In this document: piece by piece, positions 39,783-53,735 of the stretch | How positions within the stretch are numbered: position 1 is the stretch's first letter | How the letters are laid out: every line of letters starts with the position of its first letter | NCBI GenBank assembly: GCA_902617625.1 | Contig: CACMXJ010000003.1 | Span: 62,001-126,000, forward strand | Length of the DNA stretch: 64,000 bases | Direction: 5' to 3' | DNA from: an uncultured Pelagibacteraceae bacterium | GTDB lineage: Bacteria > Pseudomonadota > Alphaproteobacteria > Pelagibacterales > Pelagibacteraceae | Notes under the pieces: generated by a model | What the model was told of the DNA's origin: nothing | Seen by the model: only the letters and a program-made list of their open reading frames with translations | Databases searched by the model: none | Position numbers and translations under genes: made by a program

Positions 39783-39890
39783 CCAATAAAAAGAGGCATT
39801 TTTGACATATCAGTCACTTGAAGACACAAGGGTCATATGTTAATTAAAGCCTGAATTTTTAATAATCTTCAACATTATATAGGAAACAAG
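39783..39890 (+). promoter_or_regulatory. Leader/intergenic region of the atp operon with an inverted repeat
   Basis: This 108-base gap between priA and atpH contains a perfect TTGACA at 39802-39807 but no -10 box at normal spacing. Overlapping it, ACATAT (39805-39810) can pair with ATATGT (39835-39840), with an inner CTTG/CAAG stem (39817-39820 with 39827-39830), forming a hairpin. AGGA at 39881-39884 is the ribosome-binding site for the TTG start of atpH. It probably contains the atp promoter or a leader element; the exact arrangement is uncertain. Confidence 0.35.
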
Positions 39891-40448
39891 TTGAGCAAAG
39901 ATACAGGATTTTCAATTTCGTCAGCTGAAAGGTATTCTCTCGCACTTTTTGAGCTTTCAGAGGAAAATAATTTATTAGGCAAGATAGAAGAACAATCTTT
40001 ATCTGTATTAAATCTAATTAATCAAAGTAAAGATTTTTTTAATTTGATTAAAGATCCTACTACTAGCCAAGAGGATCTCTCAAAAGTGATAAACAAAATA
40101 GCCGATATTAATAAATTTGAAAATTTATTTAAAAATTTTTTAAATTTCTTAATTCAAAAGAGACGTTTCTTTTTTATAGAGCGAATTCTAAAAAGTTTTA
40201 TTGAAATTTGTTCCAAAAAAAGAGGTGAGCTTATAGCTGAATTGAAATCGGCAAAAAAATTATCAAGCGATGAAATTAAAAAGATTACAGATGAGTTATC
40301 AACGAATTTTAGCTCTAAAATAAAATTAAACTATAAACATGATGAAAGTTTAATAGGAGGCCTGGTAGTCCAAGTTGGAAGTACTATGGTTGATTCCTCA
40401 ATTAAAAATAAATTACAGCAAATCGAAAATAGAATGATAGAGGCATAG
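39891..40448 (+). CDS. atpH: ATP synthase F1 delta subunit
   Basis: The 185-residue stalk protein connects F1 alpha to the b subunits. Its N-terminal helical bundle starts with SAERYSLALFELSEENN, and its C-terminal signature is LIGGLVVQVGSTMVDSSIKNKL. The start is a TTG at 39891, supported by AGGA at 39881-39884 with six-base spacing; there is no ATG nearby. It leads an atpHAGDC operon; the membrane Fo genes are not in the window, a split common in Alphaproteobacteria. Confidence 0.95.
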   Translation: MSKDTGFSISSAERYSLALFELSEENNLLGKIEEQSLSVLNLINQSKDFFNLIKDPTTSQEDLSKVINKIADINKFENLFKNFLNFLIQKRRFFFIERILKSFIEICSKKRGELIAELKSAKKLSSDEIKKITDELSTNFSSKIKLNYKHDESLIGGLVVQVGSTMVDSSIKNKLQQIENRMIEA

Positions 40449-41984
40449 ATGGAAATAAATCCTTCAGAAGTTACAAAAATATTAAAAGAACAAATCAAAA
40501 ATTTTGGTGAAAAAGCCGAAGTTGCAGAAGTAGGGCAGGTATTATCAGTTGGAGATGGTATAGCAAGAATTTATGGCTTGGATAATGTACAAGCTGGTGA
40601 AATGGTGGAATTTGCAGATGGATCAAAAGGGATGGCTCTTAACTTAGAAAGTGAAAATGTTGGTGTTGTAATTTTTGGCGATGATAGAAATGTAAAAGAG
40701 GGTGATGTAGTAAAACGTACGGGTAACATTGTTGATACTCCTGTTGGAAAGGAATTGTTAGGAAGAGTTGTAGACGGTTTAGGTAATCCTATTGATGGAA
40801 AAGGTCCATTTGTTAAAAATATTAAAAAAACTAGAGTAGAAGTAAAAGCACCAGGAATTATTCCTCGTCAATCAGTCAATGAACCAATGCAAACTGGATT
40901 AAAATCAATCGATAGTTTGGTTCCAATTGGAAGAGGTCAAAGGGAATTAATTATTGGTGACAGACAAACGGGTAAAACTGCAGTTGCTGTGGATGCAATT
41001 ATTAATCAAAAAAAAATAAATGAATCTGGTGATGAAAAGCAAAAATTATATTGTATTTATGTTGCAGTTGGACAAAAAAGATCAACGGTGAGACAAATTC
41101 AAAAAACTTTAGAAGAGGCAGGTGCAATGGAGTACACAACTATTGTTGCAGCTACAGCATCAGATTCTGCGCCATTACAATTTTTAGCACCATATACAGG
41201 ATGTGCTATGGGTGAGTATTTTAGAGATAATGGAATGCACGCACTTATTATTTATGATGATTTATCTAAACAAGCTGTTGCGTACAGACAAATGTCTCTA
41301 TTATTGAGAAGACCTCCAGGCCGTGAGGCTTATCCGGGAGATGTATTTTATCTACACAGTAGATTACTCGAAAGAGCTGCAAAGTTAAGCGACGAGCACG
41401 GTGGTGGTTCATTAACAGCACTTCCAATTATTGAAACACAAGGAGGAGATGTTTCTGCATTTATTCCTACTAATGTAATTTCAATTACTGATGGTCAAAT
41501 ATTCTTAGAAACAGAATTATTCAACCAAGGTATAAGACCAGCAATTAACGTTGGGTTATCAGTATCTAGAGTTGGATCATCAGCTCAAACAAAAGCTATG
41601 AAAAAAGTTTCGGGATCGATGAAACTAGAATTAGCTCAATACAGAGAAATGGCAGCATTTGCTCAATTTGGATCTGATTTGGATGCGTCTACACAACAAC
41701 TTTTAAATAGGGGCTCAAAACTAACTGAACTTCTAAAACAAAAACAATACTCACCATTGACTGTTGCTGAACAAGTAATATCAGTTTTCTGCGGTGTTAA
41801 AGGATATCTCGATGATATTGATTTAAAAGATGTATCGGAGTTTGAAAACAAAATTATTAATAAATGTAAATCAGATAAACCTGAAATAATTGAAGCAATT
41901 CAAAGCACTGGAAAACTTGATGAAGATAAAGAAAAGCTATTGGTAGAAGTAATTACTCAGTTGAAAGGAACCTTTAAATCTTGA
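40449..41984 (+). CDS. atpA: ATP synthase F1 alpha subunit
   Basis: The 511-residue non-catalytic nucleotide-binding subunit has P-loop GDRQTGKT at residues 170-177, [17 protein letters not shown] before it, and [27 protein letters not shown]. The arginine finger lies in the [12 protein letters not shown] segment. It follows the atpH stop directly. It forms the alpha3beta3 hexamer with AtpD at the inner face of the membrane. Confidence 0.98.
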   Translation: MEINPSEVTKILKEQIKNFGEKAEVAEVGQVLSVGDGIARIYGLDNVQAGEMVEFADGSKGMALNLESENVGVVIFGDDRNVKEGDVVKRTGNIVDTPVGKELLGRVVDGLGNPIDGKGPFVKNIKKTRVEVKAPGIIPRQSVNEPMQTGLKSIDSLVPIGRGQRELIIGDRQTGKTAVAVDAIINQKKINESGDEKQKLYCIYVAVGQKRSTVRQIQKTLEEAGAMEYTTIVAATASDSAPLQFLAPYTGCAMGEYFRDNGMHALIIYDDLSKQAVAYRQMSLLLRRPPGREAYPGDVFYLHSRLLERAAKLSDEHGGGSLTALPIIETQGGDVSAFIPTNVISITDGQIFLETELFNQGIRPAINVGLSVSRVGSSAQTKAMKKVSGSMKLELAQYREMAAFAQFGSDLDASTQQLLNRGSKLTELLKQKQYSPLTVAEQVISVFCGVKGYLDDIDLKDVSEFENKIINKCKSDKPEIIEAIQSTGKLDEDKEKLLVEVITQLKGTFKS

Positions 41985-41990
41985 TGTAAT

Positions 41991-44283
<2,293 letters not shown>

Positions 44284-44284
<1 letters not shown>

Positions 44285-44676
44285 TGACTGAAGAGTTTAA
44301 AATTGAAATTGTAAACCCAGAAAAATCTTTTTTAGTAAAAGAGGATGTTTTAGAGGTTGTTGTACCTGCATTTGAGGGTGAAATGGGGATTTTAAAAGAT
44401 CACATATCTATTATTTCTTTTTTAAAACCTGGGATAATTAAAGTATTCTCGAAATCAGGTGATGAAAATTATTATGTAGAAGATGGAATTATTGAATTTA
44501 AAAATAATAATTTATCTATCTTAACAAGCACAATATTCTCTGTGACAGATTTAGATAAATCTAAACAAGGGGATTTACTCAAAAAAGCTGAAGCGGAAGC
44601 AAGTAAATCTGAGATAAGTGATCAGGCCAAATATTTAGCAGATCAAAAAGTCGAAGTTCTAAGATCGATTAACTAA
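44284..44676 (+). CDS. atpC: ATP synthase F1 epsilon subunit
   Basis: The 130-residue subunit is mostly the N-terminal beta sandwich (VVVPAFEGEMGILKDH, a typical GE-x-G-IL-x-xH form) with a short helical C-terminal hairpin. It couples gamma rotation to the c-ring and can inhibit hydrolysis. It overlaps atpD by one base. Its 3' end overlaps the convergent rppH gene by 18 bases without a visible terminator. Confidence 0.94.
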
Positions 44677-45144
44677 AAGTAACTCTAATTTTTTTTGAAT
44701 TTCTTGATAAACGTGTAATTTAAAATCTACCACAACTTTTGTTAAGGTTTCTAAGTCAATCCATTTCCATTCAAGAAACTCAGGTTTTTTTGTTTTAATA
44801 TTTATTTCAGAGTCTTCTCCAGTAAACTTCATTATAAACCATTTCTGTTTTTGTCCCTTGTACTTGCCTTTCCAAATTATACCTAATAAGTGATCTGGTA
44901 ATTCGTAGGTTATAAAACCATCTAATTCTTTAATTAGCTCTACTTTTGTAATGCTAGTTTCTTCCTGTAACTCCCTGTATGCAGCAGAAAGAAAATCCTC
45001 ACCTTCATCAATGCCTCCTTGTGGCATCTGCCAGAAATTTTTTGGATTGTCTATTCTTCTTGCAACAAAAATTTTATTTTTTTGGTTTAGAACAACTATG
45101 CCGACACCACTACGTAGTGGCAGATGTTTATATTGCTCCTTCAT
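44659..45144 (-). CDS. rppH: RNA pyrophosphohydrolase (Nudix)
   Basis: The 161-residue Nudix hydrolase has the catalytic box from about residue 43 (GGIDEGED, then RELQEETSI). The family features LRSGVGIVVLN at the start and WQMPQGG just before the box are also present. RppH trims 5' triphosphates from mRNA to start decay and, in Alphaproteobacteria, also cleaves dinucleoside polyphosphates. It is the last gene of a long minus-strand run, with its start touching the ctpA stop. Confidence 0.93.
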   Translation of the reverse strand: MKEQYKHLPLRSGVGIVVLNQKNKIFVARRIDNPKNFWQMPQGGIDEGEDFLSAAYRELQEETSITKVELIKELDGFITYELPDHLLGIIWKGKYKGQKQKWFIMKFTGEDSEINIKTKKPEFLEWKWIDLETLTKVVVDFKLHVYQEIQKKLELLLVNRS

Positions 45145-46284
45145 TTAACCGTTTAAAAGTTTTAATGCGTAGCTTAGTTGATTATCGGTGTCTGTCTTAA
45201 TCCTAAATTCATCCGAATCTTCATCAATCTCAATATCAGGTACCACTCCAACTTCAGAAATTGATTTGCCTGATGGCAGGTAATATTTCGCAACTGTAAG
45301 TCTTATTGCTCCTTTATTCTTCAGTGGAATAATTGATTGCACCGAACCTTTTCCATAACTATTTTCACCTAAAATAATTGCTCTTTTATGATCTTGTAGT
45401 GCTCCTGCAACTATTTCTGAAGCAGATGCAGAACCATAATTAATTAATACAATTAAAGTTTTGCCACCTATCAAATCTCCTTTTTTGGCAAACCATTTTC
45501 TATTTTCAGAGGCTTTTCTACTCTTGGTAGATACAATTTCCCCATTATCTAAAAAAAAATCTGATATCCTTATTGCTTGAGATAACAATCCTCCAGGATT
45601 ATTTCTTAAATCTAGTATATATGAATTTATATTTTCATTTTTTTCAAATTCTCTAATTTGCTCTCTTATTTGATCACCACTATTTTCATTAAAAGAAGTC
45701 AATCTTATATAACCAATGTTATTTTTTAAAAGATCAGCTTTGACTGATTTAATTTGAATTATCTCTCTTACAATCTCAAATGTTAAAGCTTTTTTTTTTC
45801 CAATTCTTCTCACAGTTAAAATAATTGATGAACCTACTGGTCCTCTCATCAAGTCTACAGCCTCACTCAGAGATTTACCTTGTACCTGAATATCATCTAT
45901 CTTTATAATGTAGTCTCCAGCTTTAATTCCAGCTCTAGATGCTGGAGTGTCATCAATAGGGGAAATTACTTTTACAACCCCAGACTCCATATTTACTTCT
46001 ATTCCTAATCCACCAAACTCACCGCTAGTTTCAGTTTGCATTTCGTTAAGAATTTCAGGTGACATGTATGCCGAGTAAGGATCTAGTGATTGAAGCAAAC
46101 CATCTATAGCAGCATCCATACTTTCAGATTGATTTATTTCATCGACATATTCTTTATTAATTTTTTCTAATACTTCTCCAAATAAGTCTATTTTTTTATA
46201 GACATCATTTTCAGCTGCAATTATAGGATTAAAAATTGAAAACTTTAGAAAAAATATACTTATAATTAAAAAAATTTTTCTCAT
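45145..46284 (-). CDS. ctpA: Carboxyl-terminal processing protease (S41)
   Basis: From the ATG at 46284 the product has 379 residues with a Sec signal (MRKIFLIISIFFLKF to about Ala24). A PDZ domain follows (about 88-165; GGLGIEVN, PASRAGIKAGDYI), then the S41 protease core with the catalytic serine in GSASASEI (about 285-290) and Lys312 in SYGKGSVQ. It cleaves envelope proteins near their C-termini. A longer frame to 46320 has no signal peptide at its end, so 46284 is preferred; this start overlaps the rsfS stop as ATGA. Confidence 0.94.
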   Translation of the reverse strand: MRKIFLIISIFFLKFSIFNPIIAAENDVYKKIDLFGEVLEKINKEYVDEINQSESMDAAIDGLLQSLDPYSAYMSPEILNEMQTETSGEFGGLGIEVNMESGVVKVISPIDDTPASRAGIKAGDYIIKIDDIQVQGKSLSEAVDLMRGPVGSSIILTVRRIGKKKALTFEIVREIIQIKSVKADLLKNNIGYIRLTSFNENSGDQIREQIREFEKNENINSYILDLRNNPGGLLSQAIRISDFFLDNGEIVSTKSRKASENRKWFAKKGDLIGGKTLIVLINYGSASASEIVAGALQDHKRAIILGENSYGKGSVQSIIPLKNKGAIRLTVAKYYLPSGKSISEVGVVPDIEIDEDSDEFRIKTDTDNQLSYALKLLNG

Positions 46285-46631
46285 ATTATAAGTTTTTCTT
46301 TTGGAATAAATTCCGACCACATTTTTTCTAGTTCATAAAATTTTCTTTTGTCTGGATGAAATATGTGTACAATTAGATCTATTCCATCCACCAGTTTCCA
46401 CTCAGTGCTATCTTTTCCCTCAATTTTTGAATCTTTCATTCCATAATCTTTGAATTTTTCTAAAACTTGCTCAGAAAGTGATTGGATATGTCTAGAGGAT
46501 GTACCACTTGCAATAATCATGTATTCAGCCATAGAGCTTTTATCTTTTAGATCTATACTAACAATGTTTAAAGCTTTATTGATATCTAAAGTTTGAATTA
46601 TGATTTTTTTTAAATCAGAAATTTTATCCAT
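46281..46631 (-). CDS. rsfS: Ribosomal silencing factor RsfS
   Basis: The 116-residue protein has the family core DIKALNIVSIDLKDKSS-type start (KALNIVSIDLKDKSSMAEY), IIASGTSSRHIQSLSEQV and the C-terminal WKLVDGIDLIVHIFHPDKRKFYELEKMW. It binds L14 and blocks subunit joining under starvation. It lies between nadD and ctpA. The rlmH gene commonly found next to it in Alphaproteobacteria is absent here. Confidence 0.95.
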   Translation of the reverse strand: MDKISDLKKIIIQTLDINKALNIVSIDLKDKSSMAEYMIIASGTSSRHIQSLSEQVLEKFKDYGMKDSKIEGKDSTEWKLVDGIDLIVHIFHPDKRKFYELEKMWSEFIPKEKLII

Positions 46632-46648
46632 TAATTATTTAAACCATA

Positions 46649-47191
46649 TCAAATTTTTCTCAATTGAGAAGAAGAAATATTGACCTTTTTAAATTCAATA
46701 AATTTCAAAATTTCTTTATTTAATCTTTTATATGTAGTTGAATTTAACGATTTTTTTTTATAACCATGCCTATCAAATACTATTATTTTACATTTTCTTG
46801 AAATAAATTTCCATTTATACCATTTATGAAATTTTACTAAATTGTCAGCCCCCATTATAAAATAAATTTTATTTTTTTTATTCTTTGAAATATAATTAAT
46901 TAAATCAAAAGTTTTATTTGATTTAATTAAATCTTCATAAAATTTTACCTTAATCAATTTACTAGATCCAATAATTTTTTTGCAATGCTTAATTCTGTTA
47001 TTCAAACTTGTATGTGTTTTTTTTTTAAAAGGATTTTTTTTAGTTATTGCCCAAATAACATTTCGTAAATTAAATCTTTTAATTGCTTCTTTTGAAATTG
47101 TTAAGTGACCTTTGTGTGCAGGATCGAAGGATCCACCCAGGATCCCAATTTTATTTCTTTTTATAACTAATTTATTTTCTGATTTTACCAT
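46649..47191 (-). CDS. nadD: Nicotinate-nucleotide adenylyltransferase
   Basis: The 180-residue nucleotidyltransferase has the GILGGSFDPAHKGHL motif (GSFDP-x2-xGH) at the start, the FIMGADNLVKFHKWYKW core and a C-terminal ISSSQLRK, a degenerate form of the family ISSTxIR motif. It makes deamido-NAD in NAD synthesis. It overlaps proA by 20 bases. The protein is unusually Lys-rich, like other minus-strand genes nearby. Confidence 0.92.
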   Translation of the reverse strand: MVKSENKLVIKRNKIGILGGSFDPAHKGHLTISKEAIKRFNLRNVIWAITKKNPFKKKTHTSLNNRIKHCKKIIGSSKLIKVKFYEDLIKSNKTFDLINYISKNKKNKIYFIMGADNLVKFHKWYKWKFISRKCKIIVFDRHGYKKKSLNSTTYKRLNKEILKFIEFKKVNISSSQLRKI

Positions 47192-48421
47192 TACTTGTTA
47201 CTTGATATTTGTAGGAAATTAGCTGTCCAAGTCCCACAGGGCCTCTTGGCGGAAGAACATTTGTCGAAATTCCAACCTCACCACCAAATCCAAATTCACC
47301 ACCATCTGCAAATTGTGTAGATGTATTGTGCATTGCTATTGAACTTTTAACTCCCATTAAAAATTTTTTAGCAGTTTTTTTGTTTTTAGTAATAATACAA
47401 TCAGTATGCATAGTTCCATATTTATTAATATGAGAAATAGCCTCTTGTAAGTTTTTGACTGATTTTACGGAAACGGTAGCAGCTAAATATTCTTTTGACC
47501 AATCCTTGATTGATGCTTTTTTGATTTTACCTTTGTAAATTTTTCGTATTTTATTATCACCAATAATTTGACAACCTTTTTCCTCTAATACTTTTAATAT
47601 ATGAGCTCCAAACTTTTTGATTATACTCTCATTTAGCAAAATTGTTTCAGTTGCTCCACAGATCGCTGTATTTCTTAATTTTGCATTTACTATTACTTTG
47701 GTAGCAATTTTAGGATCTGCATCTTTGTCAACATATGAATGACAAATACCTTCTAAGTGACCAATAGTTGGAATTTTAGAAATACTTTGTACTTTTTTAA
47801 CTAAATTTTTTCCTCCTCTAGGTATAATTACATCAATTAAATTAGTCATTTTAGTTAGTAAAAAATCTACCACTTTTCTATTCTTTATATCGATGAATTG
47901 AACAAAGTTTTGATTAACCTTATTAATCTTTAAAGCTTTTCTGAATAAATTTGATAAAATTTTATTAGAATAAAAGGCCTCAGAACCACCTTTCAAAATA
48001 ACTGGATTTCCAGATTTAAAACATAATGATGCTACATCCGAGGTTACATTTGGTCTACTTTCATAAATTACACCTATTACTCCTATCGGGATTGATATTT
48101 TTGAAAATACTAGTCCATTAGGTCTTTTCCATCTTTCAATAACATTATGAATTGGATCCTTTAACTTAATTATTTTTTGGATTGAACTAATAATACCCAA
48201 GATTTTTTTTTCATTTAAAATTAGTCGATTAATTAAATTATCTCTTAACTTTATTTTGATAGCCCTATCTACATCTTTTTTATTTTCCTTAAGAATTAAG
48301 TGCTTATTTTTTCTTATCATTTTAAGATAATCACTTAAAACTTTATTTTTTTTATAAGTATTTATTGGTTGGATAAACGCTTGTTTTGATCTTTCACCAA
48401 TATTAATCAATATCTTTCTCA

Positions 48422-48422
<1 letters not shown>
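47172..48422 (-). CDS. proA: Gamma-glutamyl phosphate reductase
   Basis: The 416-residue ALDH-fold enzyme has VIYESRPNVTSDVASLCFKSGN, GHLEGICHSYVD, the catalytic cysteine in NTAICGATETILL and the C-terminal GGEFGFGGEVGISTN. With ProB it converts glutamate to glutamate semialdehyde for proline. Its ATG overlaps the proB stop by one base. Confidence 0.97.
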
Positions 48423-50525
<2,103 letters not shown>

Positions 50526-50528
50526 CTA

Positions 50529-50783
50529 TTAATTGGGTTTTACTGAAACAAAAGTTCTATCTGACTTTGTTTTTTTAAAAACTACTTTACCTTTTATTAC
50601 TGAAAAAATTGAGTGATCTTTACCCATTCCTACGTTTTCTCCAGGAAATATTTTAGTACCCCTTTGTCTTACAATAATGTTTCCAGGTATAACAGATTGG
50701 CCACCATACTTTTTGACACCAAGTCTTCGTCCAGCACTATCACGTCCATTTCTAGAAGATCCGCCTGCTTTTTTTGTTGCCAT
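50529..50783 (-). CDS. rpmA: 50S ribosomal protein L27
   Basis: The 84-residue protein begins [22 protein letters not shown], a typical L27 start with the flexible N-terminus that reaches the peptidyl-transferase centre. It continues with [30 protein letters not shown]. There is no Firmicutes-type cleaved leader. It is 13 bases after rplU. Confidence 0.98.
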   Translation of the reverse strand: MATKKAGGSSRNGRDSAGRRLGVKKYGGQSVIPGNIIVRQRGTKIFPGENVGMGKDHSIFSVIKGKVVFKKTKSDRTFVSVKPN

Positions 50784-50796
50784 AATTAATTTCTAG

Positions 50797-51195
50797 TTAT
50801 TTACTAGCCTCTTTTTTTGTTTCTGTCTTTTTTGTTACCTTCGAAACTTTTTCTGCCTCTGAGAGAATTTTACCATCTTTTGAAAAAATTTTATTTATTC
50901 TAATCATAGAATATTCCTGTCTATGCCCATTTTTTCTTCTTGAGTTATGTCTTCTTCTTTTTTTAAAAATTAATACAGTCCTATTTTTGCTATTTTTAAT
51001 TAAATCAGCTTCAACTTTTGCACCATTTACCATTGGAGCCCCAACCTCCATTTTACTGTCATCTCCATAAGCTAATATTTCATTAAATTCTATTTTTGAA
51101 TTAGCTTTAACATCTGTTAATTTCTCAATTTTCAAAATCTCTCCAGATTTGACTTTGTATTGTTTACCACCTGTTTTTATGACTGCGAATGACAT
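50797..51195 (-). CDS. rplU: 50S ribosomal protein L21
   Basis: The 132-residue protein starts MSFAVIKTGGKQYKVKSGE and contains the KKRRRHNSRRKNGHRQEYSMIRI-type basic core (shown in part: KKRRRHNSRRKNGHRQ). About 25 charged residues (AEKVSKVTKKTETKKEASK) extend it beyond the normal length of about 103. It heads the rplU-rpmA-obgE operon and has a clear promoter just upstream. Confidence 0.96.
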   Translation of the reverse strand: MSFAVIKTGGKQYKVKSGEILKIEKLTDVKANSKIEFNEILAYGDDSKMEVGAPMVNGAKVEADLIKNSKNRTVLIFKKRRRHNSRRKNGHRQEYSMIRINKIFSKDGKILSEAEKVSKVTKKTETKKEASK

Positions 51196-51221
51196 ATAAA
51201 TACTCTAAATTTTGTTAAGGC

Positions 51222-51249
51222 AATATAGTCTGAGCAAGCCTATAGTCAA
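51222..51249 (-). promoter_or_regulatory. Sigma-70-type promoter of rplU
   Basis: On the minus strand, TTGACT (51244-51249) is followed by a 16-base spacer and TATATT (51222-51227). The expected transcript start is about 20 bases before the rplU ATG at 51195, so the leader is short. The region is intergenic, between gloB and rplU. Confidence 0.75.
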
Positions 51250-51259
51250 GTTTTATAAA

Positions 51260-51979
51260 TCAAAAATTGTCCTTTAAATCTCTTAATTTTGAAAAACTTT
51301 CAACATCTTTAGCTTTAAGAAATATATTGCATTCTATTTCATCAGATAAAATTGATGGAATGGTGGGTTGGCCATTTTTTATTTTTTCTTCAATTTCTCT
51401 AATTTTACTCTTCAAATTTGAATTATCAGGATCGTTTGACTCACAAAATTTTGAATTTTGTAATGTATATTCATGGCCGCAATATATCTGAGTATCTATT
51501 GGAAGTTCTTTTATCTTTTTTAATGAATTGAACATTTGTTCATAAGTTCCCTCAAAAATTCTACCACATCCTAAAGAAAATAAGGTATCGCCAGTAAAAA
51601 TTTTTTTTTCCAAAAAAAAATGAAAGGCAATATGCCCACTTGTATGACCTGGGATGTGATAAATTTTCGCCTCAAAATTTTCACCTTTCCATTTTTGATT
51701 ATCTTCCACAAGCACATCAATTTCTGGAATACGATCTTTATCTTCTTTAAATCCAACTATTTTAGAATTATATCTTTTCTTTAATTCTAAGTTGCCACCT
51801 ACATGATCATAATGATGATGAGTATTAAGAATGTATTTTAAATCAATATTATTACTTTCAACATATTTTATAATTGGAGCTGCCTCACCGGGGTCAACAA
51901 CACATCCAATATTTTTAGTGTCATCGATTAACAAGTAACTATAATTATCTTGTAAACACTTAATAATTTCTATTCTCAT
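51260..51979 (-). CDS. gloB: Hydroxyacylglutathione hydrolase (glyoxalase II)
   Basis: The metallo-beta-lactamase-fold enzyme of 239 residues has the binuclear metal motif THHHYDHVGG, then GHTSGH, GDTLFSLGCGRIFEG and the C-terminal CGHEYT. It hydrolyses S-lactoylglutathione to D-lactate, which the GlcD-like oxidase in this window could use. I prefer the ATG at 51979 (MRIEIIKCLQDNYSYLL), directly after the metW stop. An ATG at 51991 would add four residues and overlap metW by 11 bases. Confidence 0.92.
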   Translation of the reverse strand: MRIEIIKCLQDNYSYLLIDDTKNIGCVVDPGEAAPIIKYVESNNIDLKYILNTHHHYDHVGGNLELKKRYNSKIVGFKEDKDRIPEIDVLVEDNQKWKGENFEAKIYHIPGHTSGHIAFHFFLEKKIFTGDTLFSLGCGRIFEGTYEQMFNSLKKIKELPIDTQIYCGHEYTLQNSKFCESNDPDNSNLKSKIREIEEKIKNGQPTIPSILSDEIECNIFLKAKDVESFSKLRDLKDNF

Positions 51980-51980
51980 C

Positions 51981-52577
51981 TTATTTTTCAATTAAGAATA
52001 TACCTAATTCTGCAAATAAATTTTTATAAAATAAATTAGAATTATCAATATTTGATATATTTTTTTTAGTTAGAGCTAAAGATTTAAAGATTTTAAAGTT
52101 TATAATTTTTGAAAATTTAACAAAATCTTTAATAGTACACATATGAATATTTGGGGTGTTATACCAATCATTTGGCAATGATTCTGTGATTGGCATTGTT
52201 CCTTTGATAAGCAAATTTAATCTTACTTTCCAATGACCAAAATTTGGAATTGTTATGATTGCTTTTTTTCCAACTCTTAAAAGTTCTTTTATAACAATCT
52301 CAGGATTTACGAAAGCTTGTAAAGTTTGACCTAGAACAACATAATCAAAAGAGTCATTAGGAAATTGTTTTAAATCCAATTCCGCGTTTCCTTCAATTAC
52401 AGTAAGTCCTTTTGATACACAGGTTTGAACTTTATCCTTTGAAATCTCAATTCCTCTCGCATCAACATTTTTATCTTTTTTTAATGACTCCATTAATGTT
52501 CCATCATCACAACCAACATCTAAAACTCTCGTTTTTTCTTCTATTAAATCGACTATTATTTTATATTCTGTCTTCAC
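51981..52577 (-). CDS. metW: Methionine biosynthesis protein MetW
   Basis: The 198-residue protein has a class I SAM-methyltransferase fold: RVLDVGCDDGTLMESL motif I, then ARGIEIS and DYVVLGQTLQAF. It has the MetW-specific FPNFGHWKVR-like segment (TIPNFGHWKVRLNLL) and TMPITESLPNDWYNTPNIHMCTIKDF. MetW accompanies metX in Proteobacteria and is thought to modulate homoserine acyltransferase activity. It is two bases after metX. Confidence 0.94.
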   Translation of the reverse strand: MKTEYKIIVDLIEEKTRVLDVGCDDGTLMESLKKDKNVDARGIEISKDKVQTCVSKGLTVIEGNAELDLKQFPNDSFDYVVLGQTLQAFVNPEIVIKELLRVGKKAIITIPNFGHWKVRLNLLIKGTMPITESLPNDWYNTPNIHMCTIKDFVKFSKIINFKIFKSLALTKKNISNIDNSNLFYKNLFAELGIFLIEK

Positions 52578-52579
52578 TA

Positions 52580-53698
52580 TTATCTCTCTGAGTAAGATTT
52601 ATCTAAAAAATTTTTAAGGGTTTTCAAAAAGTCTGGAACATCTAATAAAAAAGAATCATGACCTTTGTCAGATTTTATTTCAACAAATCCAACGTCAGCA
52701 CCAATTGCATTAAGAGCGATAACTATATCTTTATTTTCTTGGGTCGGATAGAGCCAGTCTGAGGTAAAAGATATTACAAAAAACTTAGCCTTAGTTTTTT
52801 TAAATGCATTAGATAAATTACCATCAAATTGTTTAACTAGATCAAAATAATCCATTGCTCTTGTGATATAAAGATAACTATTAGCATCAAATCGATCTAC
52901 AAAAACCGATCCTTGATATCTAAGATAACTCTCTATTTGAAAATCTGCATCAAACCCAAATTTAAGAGCATCTCTTTCTTGAAGTTTTCTTCCGAATTTT
53001 TCTTGTAAACCTTTTTTAGACAAATAGGTTATATGTGCAGCCATTCTCGCTACTGATAACCCTTTATCAGGAAGAGTATTATTAGATAAATATTTTCCGT
53101 CTGACCAGTTATGATCTGATGCTATCGCTTGTCTACCCAATTCATTAAAAGCAATATTTTGAGCAGAATGATTAGAGGTACATGCGATTGGTACTACTGT
53201 ATTAGCTTTATCTGGATAATTACTAATAAATTGTAAAACTTGCATTCCCCCCATCGATCCACCAACAACTGAAAAAAGTTTTTTTATCTCAAAATGATCT
53301 AATAAATTTACTTGTGCGTTGACCATGTCATTAATAGTAATTACAGGAAAATCGGTTCCGTAAATTTTATTTGTATCAGGATTTTTGTGGCTTGGACCAA
53401 ACGAGCCCATACAACCACCTATTACATTTGCACAAATAACAAAATATTTATTTGTATCTATTGATTTGTTAGGACCCACCGCATAAGACCACCAACCATC
53501 TTTTTTTGTAACGGGATTAATACCCGTAACAAATTGATCACCAGTAAGCGCATGAAAAACAAGGATTGCGTTATCTTTATTTTTATTAAGCGAACCATAA
53601 GTTTCATACGCGAGTGGAAAATTATTAATAGTTTTACCACAGTCAAGTTTTAATGGTTTTTTAATAACAAGGGTTTTTATATTCTCTTTAATATTCAT
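52580..53698 (-). CDS. metX: Homoserine O-acyltransferase MetX
   Basis: The 372-residue alpha/beta-hydrolase-fold acyltransferase has nucleophile Ser148 in VVGGSMGGMQ, Asp314 in SDWLYPTQ and His347 in KGHDSFL. Other family motifs are YETYGSLN, HALTGDQFV, NVIGGCMGSFGPSHKNP and ARMAAHITYLS. It activates homoserine for methionine synthesis. MetX proteins paired with MetW can be succinyl- rather than acetyltransferases, and I cannot decide which from sequence. A promoter and a SAM-II-like riboswitch lie upstream, so expression is probably reduced when SAM is high. Confidence 0.95.
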   Translation of the reverse strand: MNIKENIKTLVIKKPLKLDCGKTINNFPLAYETYGSLNKNKDNAILVFHALTGDQFVTGINPVTKKDGWWSYAVGPNKSIDTNKYFVICANVIGGCMGSFGPSHKNPDTNKIYGTDFPVITINDMVNAQVNLLDHFEIKKLFSVVGGSMGGMQVLQFISNYPDKANTVVPIACTSNHSAQNIAFNELGRQAIASDHNWSDGKYLSNNTLPDKGLSVARMAAHITYLSKKGLQEKFGRKLQERDALKFGFDADFQIESYLRYQGSVFVDRFDANSYLYITRAMDYFDLVKQFDGNLSNAFKKTKAKFFVISFTSDWLYPTQENKDIVIALNAIGADVGFVEIKSDKGHDSFLLDVPDFLKTLKNFLDKSYSER

Positions 53699-53735
53699 AA
53701 TTATTAATGCTAATTATTGAATTGTGAGAAAAAAA

